Assembly: GCA_033030425.1 (NCBI GenBank)
Contig: JAUFSD010000019.1
Coordinates: 434,001 to 498,000, forward strand
Direction of reading: 5' to 3'
Length of the DNA stretch: 64,000 nucleotides
Origin: Verpa conica
Taxonomy: Eukaryota > Ascomycota > Pezizomycetes > Pezizales > Morchellaceae
Shown: positions 53,023 through 64,000 of the stretch, in pieces
How positions within the stretch are numbered: the stretch's first letter is position 1
Layout of the letters: each line of letters opens with the position of its first letter
Program-made: the position numbers and the translations under genes
Notes under the pieces: generated by a model
Told to the model about the DNA's origin: nothing
Seen by the model: only the letters and a program-made list of their open reading frames with translations
Database searches by the model: none

Positions 53023-55182
53023 TTAAATAAGTGTTAACGCTTCAAGACGTTTATACTCTTCAATAGCTTCTTGATCAGCTTTGATAGCTACAGGATGGAA
53101 TGAGCTAATAGCTATATCTCTCCACCGTTTGACTCTACTTATTGCTGTATAGGCTTGACCAACGCTAAAAACTGTGGCATCTAATGTCAAGCAGATTCTA
53201 TTCAATGACAAGCCTTGAGTTTTATAGATATAGAGTGCAAAAGCATTCTGAATTGGTAGCTGGGTACGTGAATATGCAATGCCGTTGTGGTGGAAATACA
53301 CCGTATGCAACTGTACTTCTACCATCTAAAACCCAGTACGTATTAGTTAGTGAGTCTATTAAGCTTTAATACTTATACAAATTGATTTGAAGTACTTACC
53401 CGTATACTTTTTATGGTAGGAAATGCTACTGTTGGCAATCCATCATTTCTCAACTCTACGATTATACCACAAGTGCCATTGGATATCCCCAATGCCATGA
53501 TCATGTTATTGAGAAACATGACTTTAGCACCGGCTACACAAACCACTTCAGCAGGATAGTTAGTACCCATTTTGAATGTGCAAGAGTTCTGACTTCCTTC
53601 TAGTTGTTTTCCTTCTTCACGGTCTATAGCATACTGTATATGCTTCTTATTGTCAGGTAAAGAGTCGAGTAAAAGACTATTAATGCTTGTAGCTGTTTGG
53701 CGGAGAGATACTAAGTGAGTTGTAAAATAGGTTTGATCCTGTGTTTGAAAGGTTTGGATCTTTTGATGGATAAGTTGTTGGCTATGAGGGCTAATATAAC
53801 CAAAGCGGAGATCATTTAGGAGCTGAAAAAAGTCCAAGTCTTCATTTTGACGTATAGAGGTTTTCAGAAACAGAGGGCTAAAGAGTTTCCAGAGACTGGA
53901 GTGAAAGACTTTTAAGCCGGTAACTGGTGGAAGCTGCAAGAGATCTCCTAGACAGATAACATGGATATTGCCAAAAGGTCTAATATTGTTGTGAAGACGG
54001 GCAAATAAAGAGGATACAAACTCAAAAAGGTCTGTGTTTACCATTGAAATCTCATCGATCACTATAACTCTAACTTTTTGCAATGATTGAGTTCTTTCAG
54101 GTGACTGGAATACACTTGACTTGAAGCCACCACCGTCAGACCCACCAATATGCAATGCAGAATGAATTGTCTGACCATTAATATTGTTTGCAGCAATACC
54201 TGTGGGTGCAAGAAGGAGATATGAGAGGTGTTGACTTGTGAACCATTGTTGAAGGGCACGCAACAGGTATGATTTCCTTGTACCAGCAGGGCCAGTGATA
54301 AAAAGCTTAACACTTGGGCTTGTAGGGCGGGTTCCAGTAATAGCTTGGGTTATTTTGCTATAGGCTTGATACTGTTCAGGCTGGAGATCAAAAACAATAG
54401 CTTGGTTGAGGGCGGGAGGAGGTAGATGTTGCAACTCTAGGAGTTGGTTATTGATAATGGTTTTAACTGACTGGCTTGTTGTTGCTGTTATAGTATCGAT
54501 AAGTTCCAAATAGATATCTGATAGGTGAAGACGGGTGAGTTGAATTTCTTGCTTGTACGTTGAAAGGAGTTGGTGATAAAGTCTAGGATGCCTGGCTAAT
54601 AGATGTTCTTTATAGGAACTGTGTTGCCCACAGCCTGCAATCTCATTATCTGATCTCCAAGAATCAAGTTCGAGAAGCTTGCAGAAGAAAAAAGGTTCAC
54701 CATCTGCAAGTCTTCGGTAGGCAGTTCTGATTAATATAGGCTATGACAGTATGAGTATTGGACTAGTAATGAGTTGGTATGGGAAAGAATAACCTTTTGG
54801 CGGGCATAGACAAAGCTGCCAGTATTATCCTTCCAGAATTTAGTTTTGCTTCTGCGTTGATGACGTTCTATCTTATACTGAGAATGATATTTGAAGTAGG
54901 TTAATGATTCAAAAGTATAGCACAAAGGTCTTGCAAAGTACTTGTCAATAGCATCTGGATAGTAAGGTGAGTCTCCGTCCTCTTCTTGTTCTAATAGCCA
55001 AGCAGGTTTGACAACAGAAATGAGTTCTGTTGGAGTAGACATTGGAAGATAAATGCAACCACTTGACATTTGAAATATAGGAAAGCTAAGAAGTAGGACC
55101 ATGCATTCCATGGAACCCATTCTACGTGGCAGTAAATGAGACAATGTATGATTGTTGCTCTGAATATTGACAAGTGATTTAG
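53023..55182 (-). pseudogene. RepHel, outer Helitron copy, 5' truncated
   Basis: Pieces 55182-54794, 54740-53400 and 53325-53023 on the minus strand. Introns 54741-54793 (53 nt) and 53326-53399 are at the same positions as in the inner copy. The HUH nuclease is lost: the sequence starts just after the two-tyrosine motif (SLVNIQSNNHTLSHLL). The helicase is otherwise continuous, but Walker A reads GPAGTRKS in place of GTGKS, a G-to-R change expected to abolish ATP binding. VIVIDEISM and the C-terminal KTQGLSLNR..AYTAISR motif are kept. It cannot support transposition. Confidence 0.85.
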
Positions 55183-56961
55183 TGTAAAACTGGCCTATAC
55201 AATTGTCCAGGCTACGTCCCGTTAAGCTTAGAGTTCAGTTCGAAGGTATAACATACCAACTACCAAGGTCTCCTCAGTCAACAGTAGTAGTTATTCCCTT
55301 AATGTTATTTTTTCGAAGATTCTCAGTCTGTCTTTCCTTGATTGTATAACATTTTATCTCCATTTGCTACATTTCATTACGACGGCAGTATTGATTGTTT
55401 CTTTGATACATTTTTACATTTATTACATTTTTACATAACTACTAATGTTTATCGAAAGGTCGCATACCTTATTACTCACATGTATTGCGCCATTTGTTAT
55501 GAGTCATATTTTGTTGCGCTCATTTATGTTTACTCAACACACCACTTCGCTTACAAGCATTGTATTACTCATTTCTTTTGGTTACCTTTACTTTGTTACG
55601 GTTTTCAGGGTCAAACGGCGTTCCCACCTCGTTTTTCACATAGTTATCTCGGTTGGAGGATAAAGGACTTTTCTGTATAAATAGCGGGCCGTTCTCCCTC
55701 TTTCTGGGACAGTAATTCTCTAGACATAGACACCAATCTACAACGCTATCTTGTTTGGTATTACATGCTCAGAATCCTCGCTTGCCTGTTCTTTATTGTA
55801 ATAGTTTACTCTGTTGCTACCACCCATTCACTGGCTTTACGCTTCTTTCTGTGCATCGTACCTGTAGAGTTATACCATTAGGACTTGCGTCCTAAGCTGT
55901 TACTCCGCTATTCTTCACACTTAAATCGTACAAGAGAGTTACAAACTACGATATTGTCAAGACTCACTAGAGTTAGTTGGATAGAGCGGAAAGTTGTTCA
56001 GTTGAAGTTTTGAAAGTCACAAGCAAATTGTTTGTAATAGAGTTATAAGGTAAAGGTAGTTCGATAGATTCAAGTATATTGATAAGACTCGTTCTTCCCG
56101 TTGATGTTCTGGTAAAGAGATAAATCTGCCGACTATTTTATACACCGCGGTTTGGGCTTGCGGATATATTCTAAATCCTAATACAAACGCCTGGGAACCC
56201 CCGAAGACCCTGAAAACCTGCCAAGCAATCACGCCATACAATACAAATCTTACAACATAGCCACAACGCCAATACAAATACATTCCCCCCATACTTATAC
56301 AAATCCCGACCAGTCCAAGCACTTTGTCCCGACCCTATCGTCTATTCTAGTCAAGCCAGAAAGTGTACTAGAGTAATGCAATCATGTAAAGCTGTTAGTG
56401 AACCAATCTGTACTCTGTGGATGGGCCGATAAGTGTACTAACCACTGTATCTGTTCCGTCCTTGCATGTTCCCTTGTGGCAAAGAGTCACCAAAGCCCTT
56501 TGGTACTAATCAGCAAGCAGTACTGGGAAGCGGGGCCTTCCTCCATACCGTTAGTTTGTCAAGAAACATGCTCTGACTGGCGGAGGGCACAACTCTGTCA
56601 GTTCTTATCCGATTTCCTCGATTCTTTCACCAGTCAGCTCTAAATCATGCCCTCTCATATACCCTCCGGATTTGGTTTGGACGGACGAATTTTCCTGACG
56701 CTCCAGGGGTTACCTTTGGGGTCCAAAGCTTGTGTTTTTACTATGCGTTTACAGCAACTCTGGGAAGCCCCCCCAGCACCCGGTGGGTGGCATAGTGGGG
56801 CGCCCCGCAGGAGATAGCCGCCAGCAATTGTATTTCCCCATGCTTCTCCCCGAATCCCCTGTCTACGTTGAGAAATTGGCAAGGGTTCAAAATACGTAGA
56901 TAGTCAAACAAGTGGTCTTCTTGGTTCCCAGAGATACTCCTCTTATCAGGTGCCTACAACA
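55183..56961 (-). repeat. Gypsy LTR with a nested Copia solo LTR
   Basis: TGTAAAACTGG (55183) to CTACAACA (56961). Removing the Copia LTR and one TSD leaves about 1157 bp, full length. The outer flanks tttag and gatct do not match, and the Helitron does not continue at 56962, so a deletion or recombination accompanied this junction and removed the Helitron 5' half. Confidence 0.9.
55303..55919 (+). repeat. Solo Copia LTR, TSD cttaa
   Basis: TGTTATTTTTTCGAAG to TTCTTCACA, 617 bp, flanks cttaa at 55298-55302 and 55920-55924. Sequence nearly identical to 48877-49493, including the 112-codon U3 frame. Confidence 0.95.
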
Positions 56962-57039
56962 GATCTCAAGAAATTTTCCAAATCAAATGATACATTTTGA
57001 TCCAGATTGATGATTATTGGGTGCTGCATATAATAGACG

Positions 57040-57440
57040 CAACAAAGTGCAAAAACCAATCATCTATTGGAGAACAGCAAGCAATAATCACAGAGAAAAA
57101 GCTAGTATTAAAGGACGCATAATCTGTCCTTGTCAAGAACGACAAATCATCAGTTCTCACTCGGTCACAAATTGTCACTCGACCACCAGTCAGCCTTGCC
57201 CGTTTCATATCAGTTTCATGTCTAAGTCTCGTCTATGTTTCATGTATGGGATGACGTGGCTTGCCACGTCATCAGGATCTCCTTAGTTTCATATCACGTA
57301 TCATGTTCTTGTTTCATGTAGTCTGACACGCTACGCGTGTCAGCCCCTTCCCTTTCATGTTTTGGCCATACTATAAGTATTGAGCCATTTCCCCAGTTCT
57401 TAGTTTTAGTTCTCTATCCTTCAACTTGTATTTACTACCA
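57040..57440 (+). repeat. Repeat family F, copy 2, with strong palindromes and a promoter-like end
   Basis: Shares sequence with 8630-8930 (inverted) and, at its start, with 5318-5390. Contains a perfect 11-bp stem GATGACGTGGC/GCCACGTCATC with a 2-nt spacer (57250-57273) and CTGACACG/CGTGTCAG with a 5-nt spacer (57323-57343), then an actataagtattg TATA-like element at about 57369. It looks like an LTR or promoter region of an unidentified element. No coding sequence was seen. Confidence 0.6.
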
Positions 57441-58601
57441 AGTACCTACTCTAGTCCCAGTCTTCCCAGTCTTCTAGTCCATGTGCCCTTAGTGTCCCAG
57501 CTCTTTAGACATCACCTGCTGTCCCCACTAGAGCAAGGGCTTGTGTACTTTTACAGTCCTGCACAGAGATGCTACTAGTAGTAATCATTGGTTTCTAGAT
57601 TGCTGTAAGAGCGCCTGCCTGTCCAAAATATTCAGGCAAGTTTGCAATCAGCTTAACTAATTGCAGATGCTTAGAAAACTGAAGATTGCCAATACTATTA
57701 GTTACTGCTATAGCTGGCTTCTAACAATTGGCAGAAGTAGTCTCGTTAGTCTACCCCCCCAATTGGGTAACCTTGCTGCCTAGTAGCGGAACTGTAGTTG
57801 ACACTTGCAGCTGGTAGTTAACCACTACTACCGGTACTGACAATTTTACCGCTTCACTGGTACTGGTTCAATCCTTAAGCCTGCAGCAGCCTAATGGGTC
57901 CATTATAGGAAAAGGGTTTGAAGAGGCACCAGGATCCACACTGGTGAAAAAATGAAGCAAAAGTTGTAAAGACTCTTGTATGTGTGTAACACCGTTGCAC
58001 AACAAAAGCTGGAGTTGACACTTCAAAAACTAGAAGAGTAGTAGGGGAGAAGGATGGATGGAGGGCGACGTATAATACCTAGTAACAGTTTTATATATAG
58101 TTAACTGTGAGAAATATAGGAAGAGAAGCCTAATTATCTAGCAGAAATAGAAAGATAAACTGAATAACCAAAAAATTAACACCAACTCTCTGCGCTGGCC
58201 GGTGCGTACCCTCCTGTTTCTGGGTTCTTATGCTGGCGGACAAGAAGTACAGCTTCCGGCAACAAAGATCGAGAAACGTAAGATTCGAATTTAGGGCTTC
58301 TATTGGCTTTTCAGTATTGTGGCAAGGATTCTAGCAATTATACTGGCTGTAGGGCCCCTGCTCACTAGCCCTGGTTTCTCGATCTTTCTTTCCGGAGACT
58401 GTAATAGTGTTGGCCCAAGAACCCTTGTTCACTACCCTACCAGAGGCTGTAGTGATAAGCGAGATCCGGAAGATGCCGAGCATTGAAGACACCACAATCG
58501 TCATGGCGATAATCCTCCCACTCTAAAACAACATCTCTATTACCCCTCCACATTCCCAGGTCTTACAAGTCCACATCCTTGCCCTGGTACCCTCTCTCAA
58601 T
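57441..58601. other. Intergenic region upstream of DDB1
   Basis: No gene or recognised repeat. A run of short triplet-like blocks (actagtagtaatc, ggtagttaaccactactaccgg) suggests decayed repeat. The proximal promoter of DDB1 (58500-58601) is pyrimidine-rich with no clear TATA. Confidence 0.4.
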
Positions 58602-61600
58602 ATGGCCTATCTTGCATCTATTCATAAAGCAAGCAGTGTACGACACGCTGTCAGGGCAAACTTCCTGTCCAAAGATGAGCAATCACTCATTATTGCGTAA
58701 GATATTCCCTAGTCCTTACGCCCAGGTCGATACATCCGTGAAACTATTTATATTATATTTAATCTAATTCTTCCATAGAAAGTCAACTCGTGTAGAAATC
58801 TACTCCTTTGAAGGAGATGGCATCTCTCTTAAGTCGCTATTCCAGGTCTACGGGCGGATAACTGCACTCCTCACACTCCGCCCCGCCAACTCACCTACAG
58901 ATCATTTGTTTATAGCTACGGATAACAGTAATTATCTTACAGTCTCTTGGGATCCTGTTATGAAAAGGGTCCGCAACGAGCAAGTTGCCTGTGACGTTTC
59001 AGATAAATTTCTTCGCAGTACCAGATGCGGGCCCCTATATTTAGCAGACCCTGCTGGAAGACTTCTAGGACTACATGTCTACCAAGGCACTTTTCTCTCG
59101 ATACCATTAGTACAACCATCAAAAAAGAGCAGGCAGAAGGCTCCTACGAGATCAAACGAGGTAGAATCGTCCAAAGACTTTGACATAGCTACTCCAATTA
59201 GATTTTCAGAGTTAGATGTGCTAGACATGGGATTTCTCCACGAAACAGAAACCCCTGTCTTAGCAATTCTATACAGTACTACTCGTCCAGAGGATATCCG
59301 TATGAAAACTTATGAAATCACTCATAATGGGACTGAGTTCAAGGAGTGGCAGATGAAAGCGGCTGGTTTGGAAGCTGAGCCCAAGATATTAATACCGGTT
59401 GCAGGCCCTATATGTGGGCTATTAATACTTGGAACGCAGGTAGTCTACTATTTTGGCCCCGAAGATGATAGTCCACTAAAGCAAATCCTACACCATGCCC
59501 TGACCTTTGTCACTTGGGGAATCATTGACGCACAGAGGTATCTGTTAGGTGATGAGAGTGGAAATCTTCACATCCTATTTTTAGAGCTAGCACATGACAA
59601 GGTAAAGTGTGTGAAGGTGGAAGAGATTGGGAAGGTAAGGTAAAGCCCCTAGTAATTCTATGCGTTACTGACATAAACAGATCTCAATACCAAGCCGATT
59701 GGTGTACCTCGATAATGGACATGTATATGTTGGCTCTCATAGCGGTGACTCCCAGCTTGTTCGGTTATCCCCCGAAGAACCGAAGGCCCAAATTATCGAG
59801 ACCTTTACAAACCTGGCACCTATCACAGACTTTAGAGTTGTAGATATGAATTACTCAGGCTCGGAGGGTCAACAACAACAATATTCATCCGGTCATATGA
59901 GGATCGTTTCTGGTAGTGGTGGTTTCCTCCAGGGAACCTTGCGAAGTGTCAAGAGCGGGGTTGGAATGGAAGACCTTGGAATACTTGGAGAGATGGTGGG
60001 CATCCGTGGTTTATGGGGATTAAAATCTACACTGGGAAGCACGTAGGTTAATAGGTAATCTTGGTCCGAACATACATAGTTAACACCCCCCTTAGGTTCG
60101 ATGACGTGCTGGTAGTCTCATTCATTGACGAAACACGAATATTTCGTTTCTACCAGGATGATGACCCAGAGGAATTAGATAACTTCAAAGGTTTTTCCCT
60201 TAGTGAGAGGACACTTATTTCTAGAAATGTCATTGGTGGCAAACTACTCCAAGTAACTTCTTGCGGTGCACGACTGGTTGACGCGAGGTCTGGGATTATT
60301 ATATCTGAAATAAACCTGGATGTCAATCGCAAAATAAATATGGCGAGCGCAAACGAGGATACCCTTATTTATGTTGTCGAGGGATCAACGGTTTTCGTCG
60401 TCGATCTCAAAACAGATCTCAAAGAAATTGGAAAACGAACGTTTCACCACGAGATTGCATGTCTTACGATCCCCTCAGCCCCTTCAAAAGTATGTGTCGT
60501 TGGACAATGGACTATATCAACGGTTTCACTACTAGCTCTGCCTTCTCTAGTGACACTTTCTGAAGAAGTTTTAGCGGGAGCCGAAAGTGTCGCTATTCCG
60601 AGATCATTACTTCTTGCGAATATCCTTGAAGGCCAACCACCGACGCTACTAGTAGCGATGGGTGATGGGACTTTATTTACCTTTGCAGTAAATGAGAAGA
60701 ACTACTCACTTTCACAGAAAAAAAGCATTGTCTTAGGCACGCAGTCGATTTACTTCCAATCTATACCTCTTGGCAATGGGATTGTAAATGTCTTTGCGAC
60801 CTGTGACCACCCAAGCCTTATTTATGGATTAGAAGGAAGAATCGCGTACTCGGCCGTCACTGCAGATAGAACAACACATATTACTCCCTTTAACGCTCAA
60901 GGTTTCCCTGACTCTGTAGCAGTAGCCACTGAAGAGGACCTCAAACTTGCTATCTTAGATTTTACGCGCTCGACACATGTACGAAATCTTCCAACTGATG
61001 ATGTTGTCCGCCGTGTAGCGCATTCGAAGAAGCAAAAAGTTTTTGGTATTCTCACAATCAACTTGTACTTTGACAAGGCCACTGGTGACGAGCAGTTCAA
61101 ATGTTACGTGAGGATTGTTGATGAGGTTATGTTTACCATAATTGATTCACATGAGCTCCAAGAGATGGAACTAGTAGAAAGCATTGCTTGTGCAAACCTT
61201 GATAATGGTGATGGAACGTTCTCCGAGAGATTTGTAGTTGGTACGGGGTATCAAGATAATACCAAAGACGAGGCTACAAAGGGAAGAATTATTGTCTTTG
61301 AACTCAGAGATGACAAGAAACTCAAGCTAGCGGCCGAAGTAGTTGTTCGAGGCTCGTGCAAAGGGCTGGATATGGTTGACGGCAAGATTGTCGCAGCACT
61401 GAATAAAACGGTAAACTAACCAAAATTTTAATAATTTCATAACCGGGAATGAGCACTGATGGTATATTCCATAGGTCGAAATATATTCCTGGGAGTCCCC
61501 GCCCAGTCTCAAGCCCGAGATCGTCAAAGTCGCCAGCTACCGCACGCACAGCGAACCAATAGACCTCGGAGTATGCGGCAACATGATAGCTGTTGGGGAC

Positions 61601-62374
61601 CTAATGAAAGGCCCCTCCCTTCTAGAATATTCAAAAGGCAAGGACGGCGCAAACGATAGCCTTGAGGAGGTTGCTAGAAACTATCAAACTTTATGGACAA
61701 CAGCAGTCGAGTTATGGAATAAGGATACGATTATTTGTGGAGATGCTGAAGGGAATATATCAATCTGGAGGAGAGATGTGAATGGGGTGACTGATGAAGA
61801 CCGGAGACGACTACAGCTAGTTGGAGACATTAGGATTGGGGAGTTAGTAAATAGGATTAGGAAAGGTGAAACATTATTTATCTTACATTCTATTTATCCT
61901 ACATAGCAGGATACTGACCTTTTTTTTCTTCCTGGAAGTGGGCGAACACGTATTGCCAGGCAGTGTGGTTCAGCCCAAGGCATATTGTGCCACGGTAAAT
62001 TCTACAACTCTAAGTACAATAGTCAATAATTTACCTAACCCGGCTTTTTTTAGGTTGACGGATCAATATACCTCCTTGGAGAAATCGATTCTGAGCACCT
62101 AGACTTACTTATGCAACTCCAAGCAAATATGGCGAAAGTGATTAATGGTGTGGGAGATCTTGACTTTAATAGGTTCCGAGCGTACTGGTCGCCTAGTCGC
62201 AGCTCTGAGGAGCCTTATAGATTTGTTGATGGTGACTTTATCGAGCGGTTTTTAGAACTTACAGAAGAAGACGCTGAGAAAGTTATAAATGGAGTCGGGA
62301 AGAAGACTGATGGTCTAACAAAGAGTGTGGATGAAGTCAGAAGCTTGGTGGAGAGCTTGAAGAGGTTACATTGA
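58602..62374 (+). CDS. ddb1: DDB1 (UV-damaged DNA-binding protein 1, CUL4 adaptor), 7 exons
   Basis: Exons 58602-58696, 58779-59634, 59681-60042, 60096-61410, 61475-61865, 61939-61994 and 62054-62374, all GT-AG and in phase; 1131 aa, the usual DDB1 length. The N-terminus MAYLASIHKASSVRHAV and the STRVEIY strand match the family; typical segments follow, such as RLVYLDNGHVYVGSHSGDSQLV, GIRGLWGLKS, DDVLVVSFIDETRIF and, near the end, CGNMIAVGDLMKG. It folds as three beta-propellers (MMS1_N-type N-terminal part, CPSF-A C-terminal part) and links CUL4 ubiquitin ligase to substrate receptors in DNA repair. In Neurospora the same protein (DIM-8) belongs to the complex directing H3K9 and DNA methylation. 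The gene is intact and stands outside the transposon nest. The intron at 60043-60095 was chosen because it alone keeps the frame. Confidence 0.92.
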
Positions 62375-63529
62375 CATTGTTGATTTTGTTGCGCTTTTAT
62401 GGGGATTCTATGATACATACATGTATAAATTACCCCAGCACAGGGGCTGCCCGATCCTCAAAAATATCACTCTCAAGCATAGCCGAAACCAAAGCAACAA
62501 AGATAGGAAATTGAAGAAATCCTCTTAAAAAAAGTCCATATTAAATATTACTAATTCATAAAGCACTCTTTTTAAACAATAGGCTAAGAGTATACAGTAG
62601 AACAGATATAACTAGAGAACAAACTTGATTGATACCTAAAGAAAGACGCAGAGGAAGCCTGCTTATATAGCTACAAATATGCTAGCATAGAAAATATCCC
62701 GTACTCCCAATACAAAGTAAAAGCCCATCCGTTACCATACAATTCTTCCGATGCTCGGATAGAATTTCCTTCCGTCAGTTATACTATTCCCCCGCCTGGT
62801 TACCCTGCCGAACCATCCGGGATTCTATTCCTCCGGTGTTGCCACACCCCGTATTCGCCACACTTAACTTCACAGAGTGTCACTCATTCCAACAACTCTC
62901 ACTCCTTATACTCTACCCCACATATCTAAATATAGTTCTCTATTATTAGGAGTGCTAGTGCAGAAATTTTGCTTTACTATATTTCCGATAGTTCAAATGA
63001 TTTACACTTACCCATCATGCAAAAACACAGCCTCAAAATACAAATACCAGCATAATAAGATTAATTTGTGTTACAAGCCAGAGTACTACGCAAACCTTAT
63101 GAGCTACATAGGCCCTAAGCTCATAGCCAGAAGATACATATTAAGTATTGCTAACATAAAACGTAAGTGTTCTGGTTGTCCTGGAAAAGGTCACTCCTCT
63201 ATACCTAACAAAACCACTATAATGTGTAGCTAGATGCCTTTGAAAAGCTAATGATTTCTTCAAAGAACACAAAACTACTTAGTCTTTAGCCATACAAAAA
63301 TCTTTACCCAGTCCTAAAGCCTATGACAAGAGTATAGTCCAAAAAGCATATCCAAACCATCAGCAAAAGTCTTTTTTTATTAGAAAAAAATCTCAGTCCT
63401 AGGAATATGTGAGACAGTGGGAAACACAATCAAGACACAATTGAGACAAAACAAAGACACTACCCAGTCTCAAGATCTATTCCAGGGACAGGCATTTTGT
63501 TTCTTCTAACTGGATAGCGTTTCTAGCTA
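62375..63529. other. Intergenic DNA downstream of DDB1
   Basis: AT-rich. A 118-codon plus-strand frame at 62877-63233 has a few Cys/His pairs (CSGCPGKGH) but no recognised domain and AT-biased composition; it may be a transposon scrap and is not called as a gene. Nothing else is supported. Confidence 0.4.
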
Positions 63530-64000
63530 CTATATAGCTTGTCCCACATCAACAAGATTGCACAGTTCTGTAGCAGGGCTGCAAGGGGGTGTGCCTAAGT
63601 GACGGTGGTACGACAGGGATTCTGTTACGTTTTCAACGGAGCACAGGGACAATGGCGAGAACTTGGGACGGCGACAATGATTCTTCGATAAAGTCCTTGG
63701 AGGTAAGAGATCAAAGGAGATGATTGAATTTTCTTTGGTAAATTTAGGAAACAAGAGATTGCATAATGAAAGAAAGTCCTCCACGAAGCGGAGTGAAGCC
63801 TCGCTTATATACCAAAAAACCCCGAGTCTTCGAGCCTTATTCCTCTACCCGTGTTACTGTAACAGCGGTGCTTAGGAGAGTGCCTAGGTAACGGGGCGCA
63901 GCAGGGACTTTGGTGGTGTTTTCAACGGAGTAGAGGGATAACAGCGAGAGCTTGGGCGGCGACAATAATTCTTCGGTGAAATCCTTGGATATAAAATCTC
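63530..64000 (-). repeat. Repeat family E, copies 2 and 3 in tandem, running off the window
   Basis: On the minus strand, the block from tatccaaggatttcaccgaag to aggcactctcctaagc (64000-63860) is followed by a TATATAA promoter segment (about 63807-63813), gtggaggactttctttcatt and a second version of the same block (about 63715-63560). The 8235-8510 copy has a single promoter and block. The arrangement suggests LTR-like promoter, leader and repeat order, with the element continuing beyond the window end. The post-TATA hairpin is imperfect here. Confidence 0.6.

Larger units (their letters stand above)
25764..55182 (-). mobile_element. Helitron, outer copy (minus orientation, 5' truncated), with TET/JBP-like passenger
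   Basis: Read on the minus strand from 55182: RepHel C-terminal two thirds (55182-53023), 17-bp minisatellite, then, after the cagag-flanked solo Gypsy LTR (which holds the inner Helitron), minisatellite-like sequence, the TET/JBP-like gene in convergent orientation (27612-29507), GC-rich tandem repeats and the 3' end ..GTGG-TATTG-CTAG at 25764, followed by T. This is the same order and the same terminus as the inner copy at 30102-51804. Without later insertions about 5.9 kb remain. The 5' half (accessory gene, HUH nuclease) is lost at a Gypsy LTR beginning at 55183. Confidence 0.85.

Noticed and set aside
52600..53026. Coding-looking frames (ATRSTTLSEPQ type) 3' of the outer RepHel
   Set aside because: Products of a 17-bp minisatellite; no domain and stops in register with repeat drift.
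62877..63233. 118-codon plus-strand frame with Cys/His pairs
   Set aside because: No recognised domain, AT-driven composition and no promoter or splice context; mentioned only within the intergenic entry.

Overview
The window looks like a transposon-rich region of a filamentous ascomycete (Pezizomycotina-like) nuclear genome. The evidence is short 50-70 nt GT-AG introns with CTAA/CTAAC-type branch sites, a Clr2-type silencing protein, a fungal DHA2-type MFS transporter, a full-length DDB1 and fungal-type Copia, Gypsy, Tad-like LINE and Helitron elements. I cannot name the genus. Only three ordinary genes are recognisable: a two-exon Clr2-like heterochromatin factor (2533-4777, minus), a nine-exon 14-TM MFS transporter (10380-12749, plus) and a seven-exon DDB1 (58602-62374, plus). 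Almost everything from about 14.6 to 57 kb is nested mobile DNA, and the intergenic parts carry older repeat fragments.

The nest can be read from target-site duplications (TSDs). (1) A decayed minus-strand Gypsy element lies at 15110-25756 (gag, protease, RT/RNase H/integrase, chromodomain, LTRs of about 1.15 kb). It was hit by a 2.7-kb TG..CA element carrying a satellite array (19407-22138, TSD agtag) and by a solo Copia LTR (TSD gatat). (2) A minus-oriented Helitron (outer copy, 3' terminus CTAG at 25764-25767, truncated 5' side at 55182) sits in that Gypsy's 5' LTR. (3) A solo Gypsy LTR (29705-52566, TSD cagag) landed in the outer Helitron. (4) A second, complete-looking plus-oriented Helitron (inner copy, 30102-51804) landed inside that solo LTR. 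(5) The inner Helitron was then hit by a 4.0-kb LINE (16-bp TSD), two solo Copia LTRs and an apparently intact 5.8-kb Copia (TSD gaaac).

With later insertions removed, the inner Helitron is about 10.6 kb and encodes: a small multi-exon gene of possible OB-fold/ssDNA-binding type; RepHel (HUH nuclease plus PIF1-like helicase, about 1389 aa, 3 introns); an 18-bp minisatellite; and, convergent to RepHel, a gene for a predicted TET/JBP-like 2-oxoglutarate/Fe(II) dioxygenase preceded by about 2 kb of GC-rich tandem repeats that run to the CTAG terminus. The outer copy has the same order in opposite orientation: RepHel, minisatellite, dioxygenase, GC-rich repeats, CTAG. Both dioxygenase genes are interrupted by LTR elements. 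Excising each insertion with one TSD copy leaves lengths divisible by three (about 424 and 385 aa), with no stop seen in the stretches I read. A Helitron family with a possible DNA-base dioxygenase as a core passenger is the main discovery candidate here.

Other signals include a Copia primer-binding site matching the anticodon arm of initiator tRNA-Met (half-tRNA priming), a hairpin immediately downstream of TATA in unrelated repeat promoters with paired base changes, and many internal stops explainable as C-to-T transitions.
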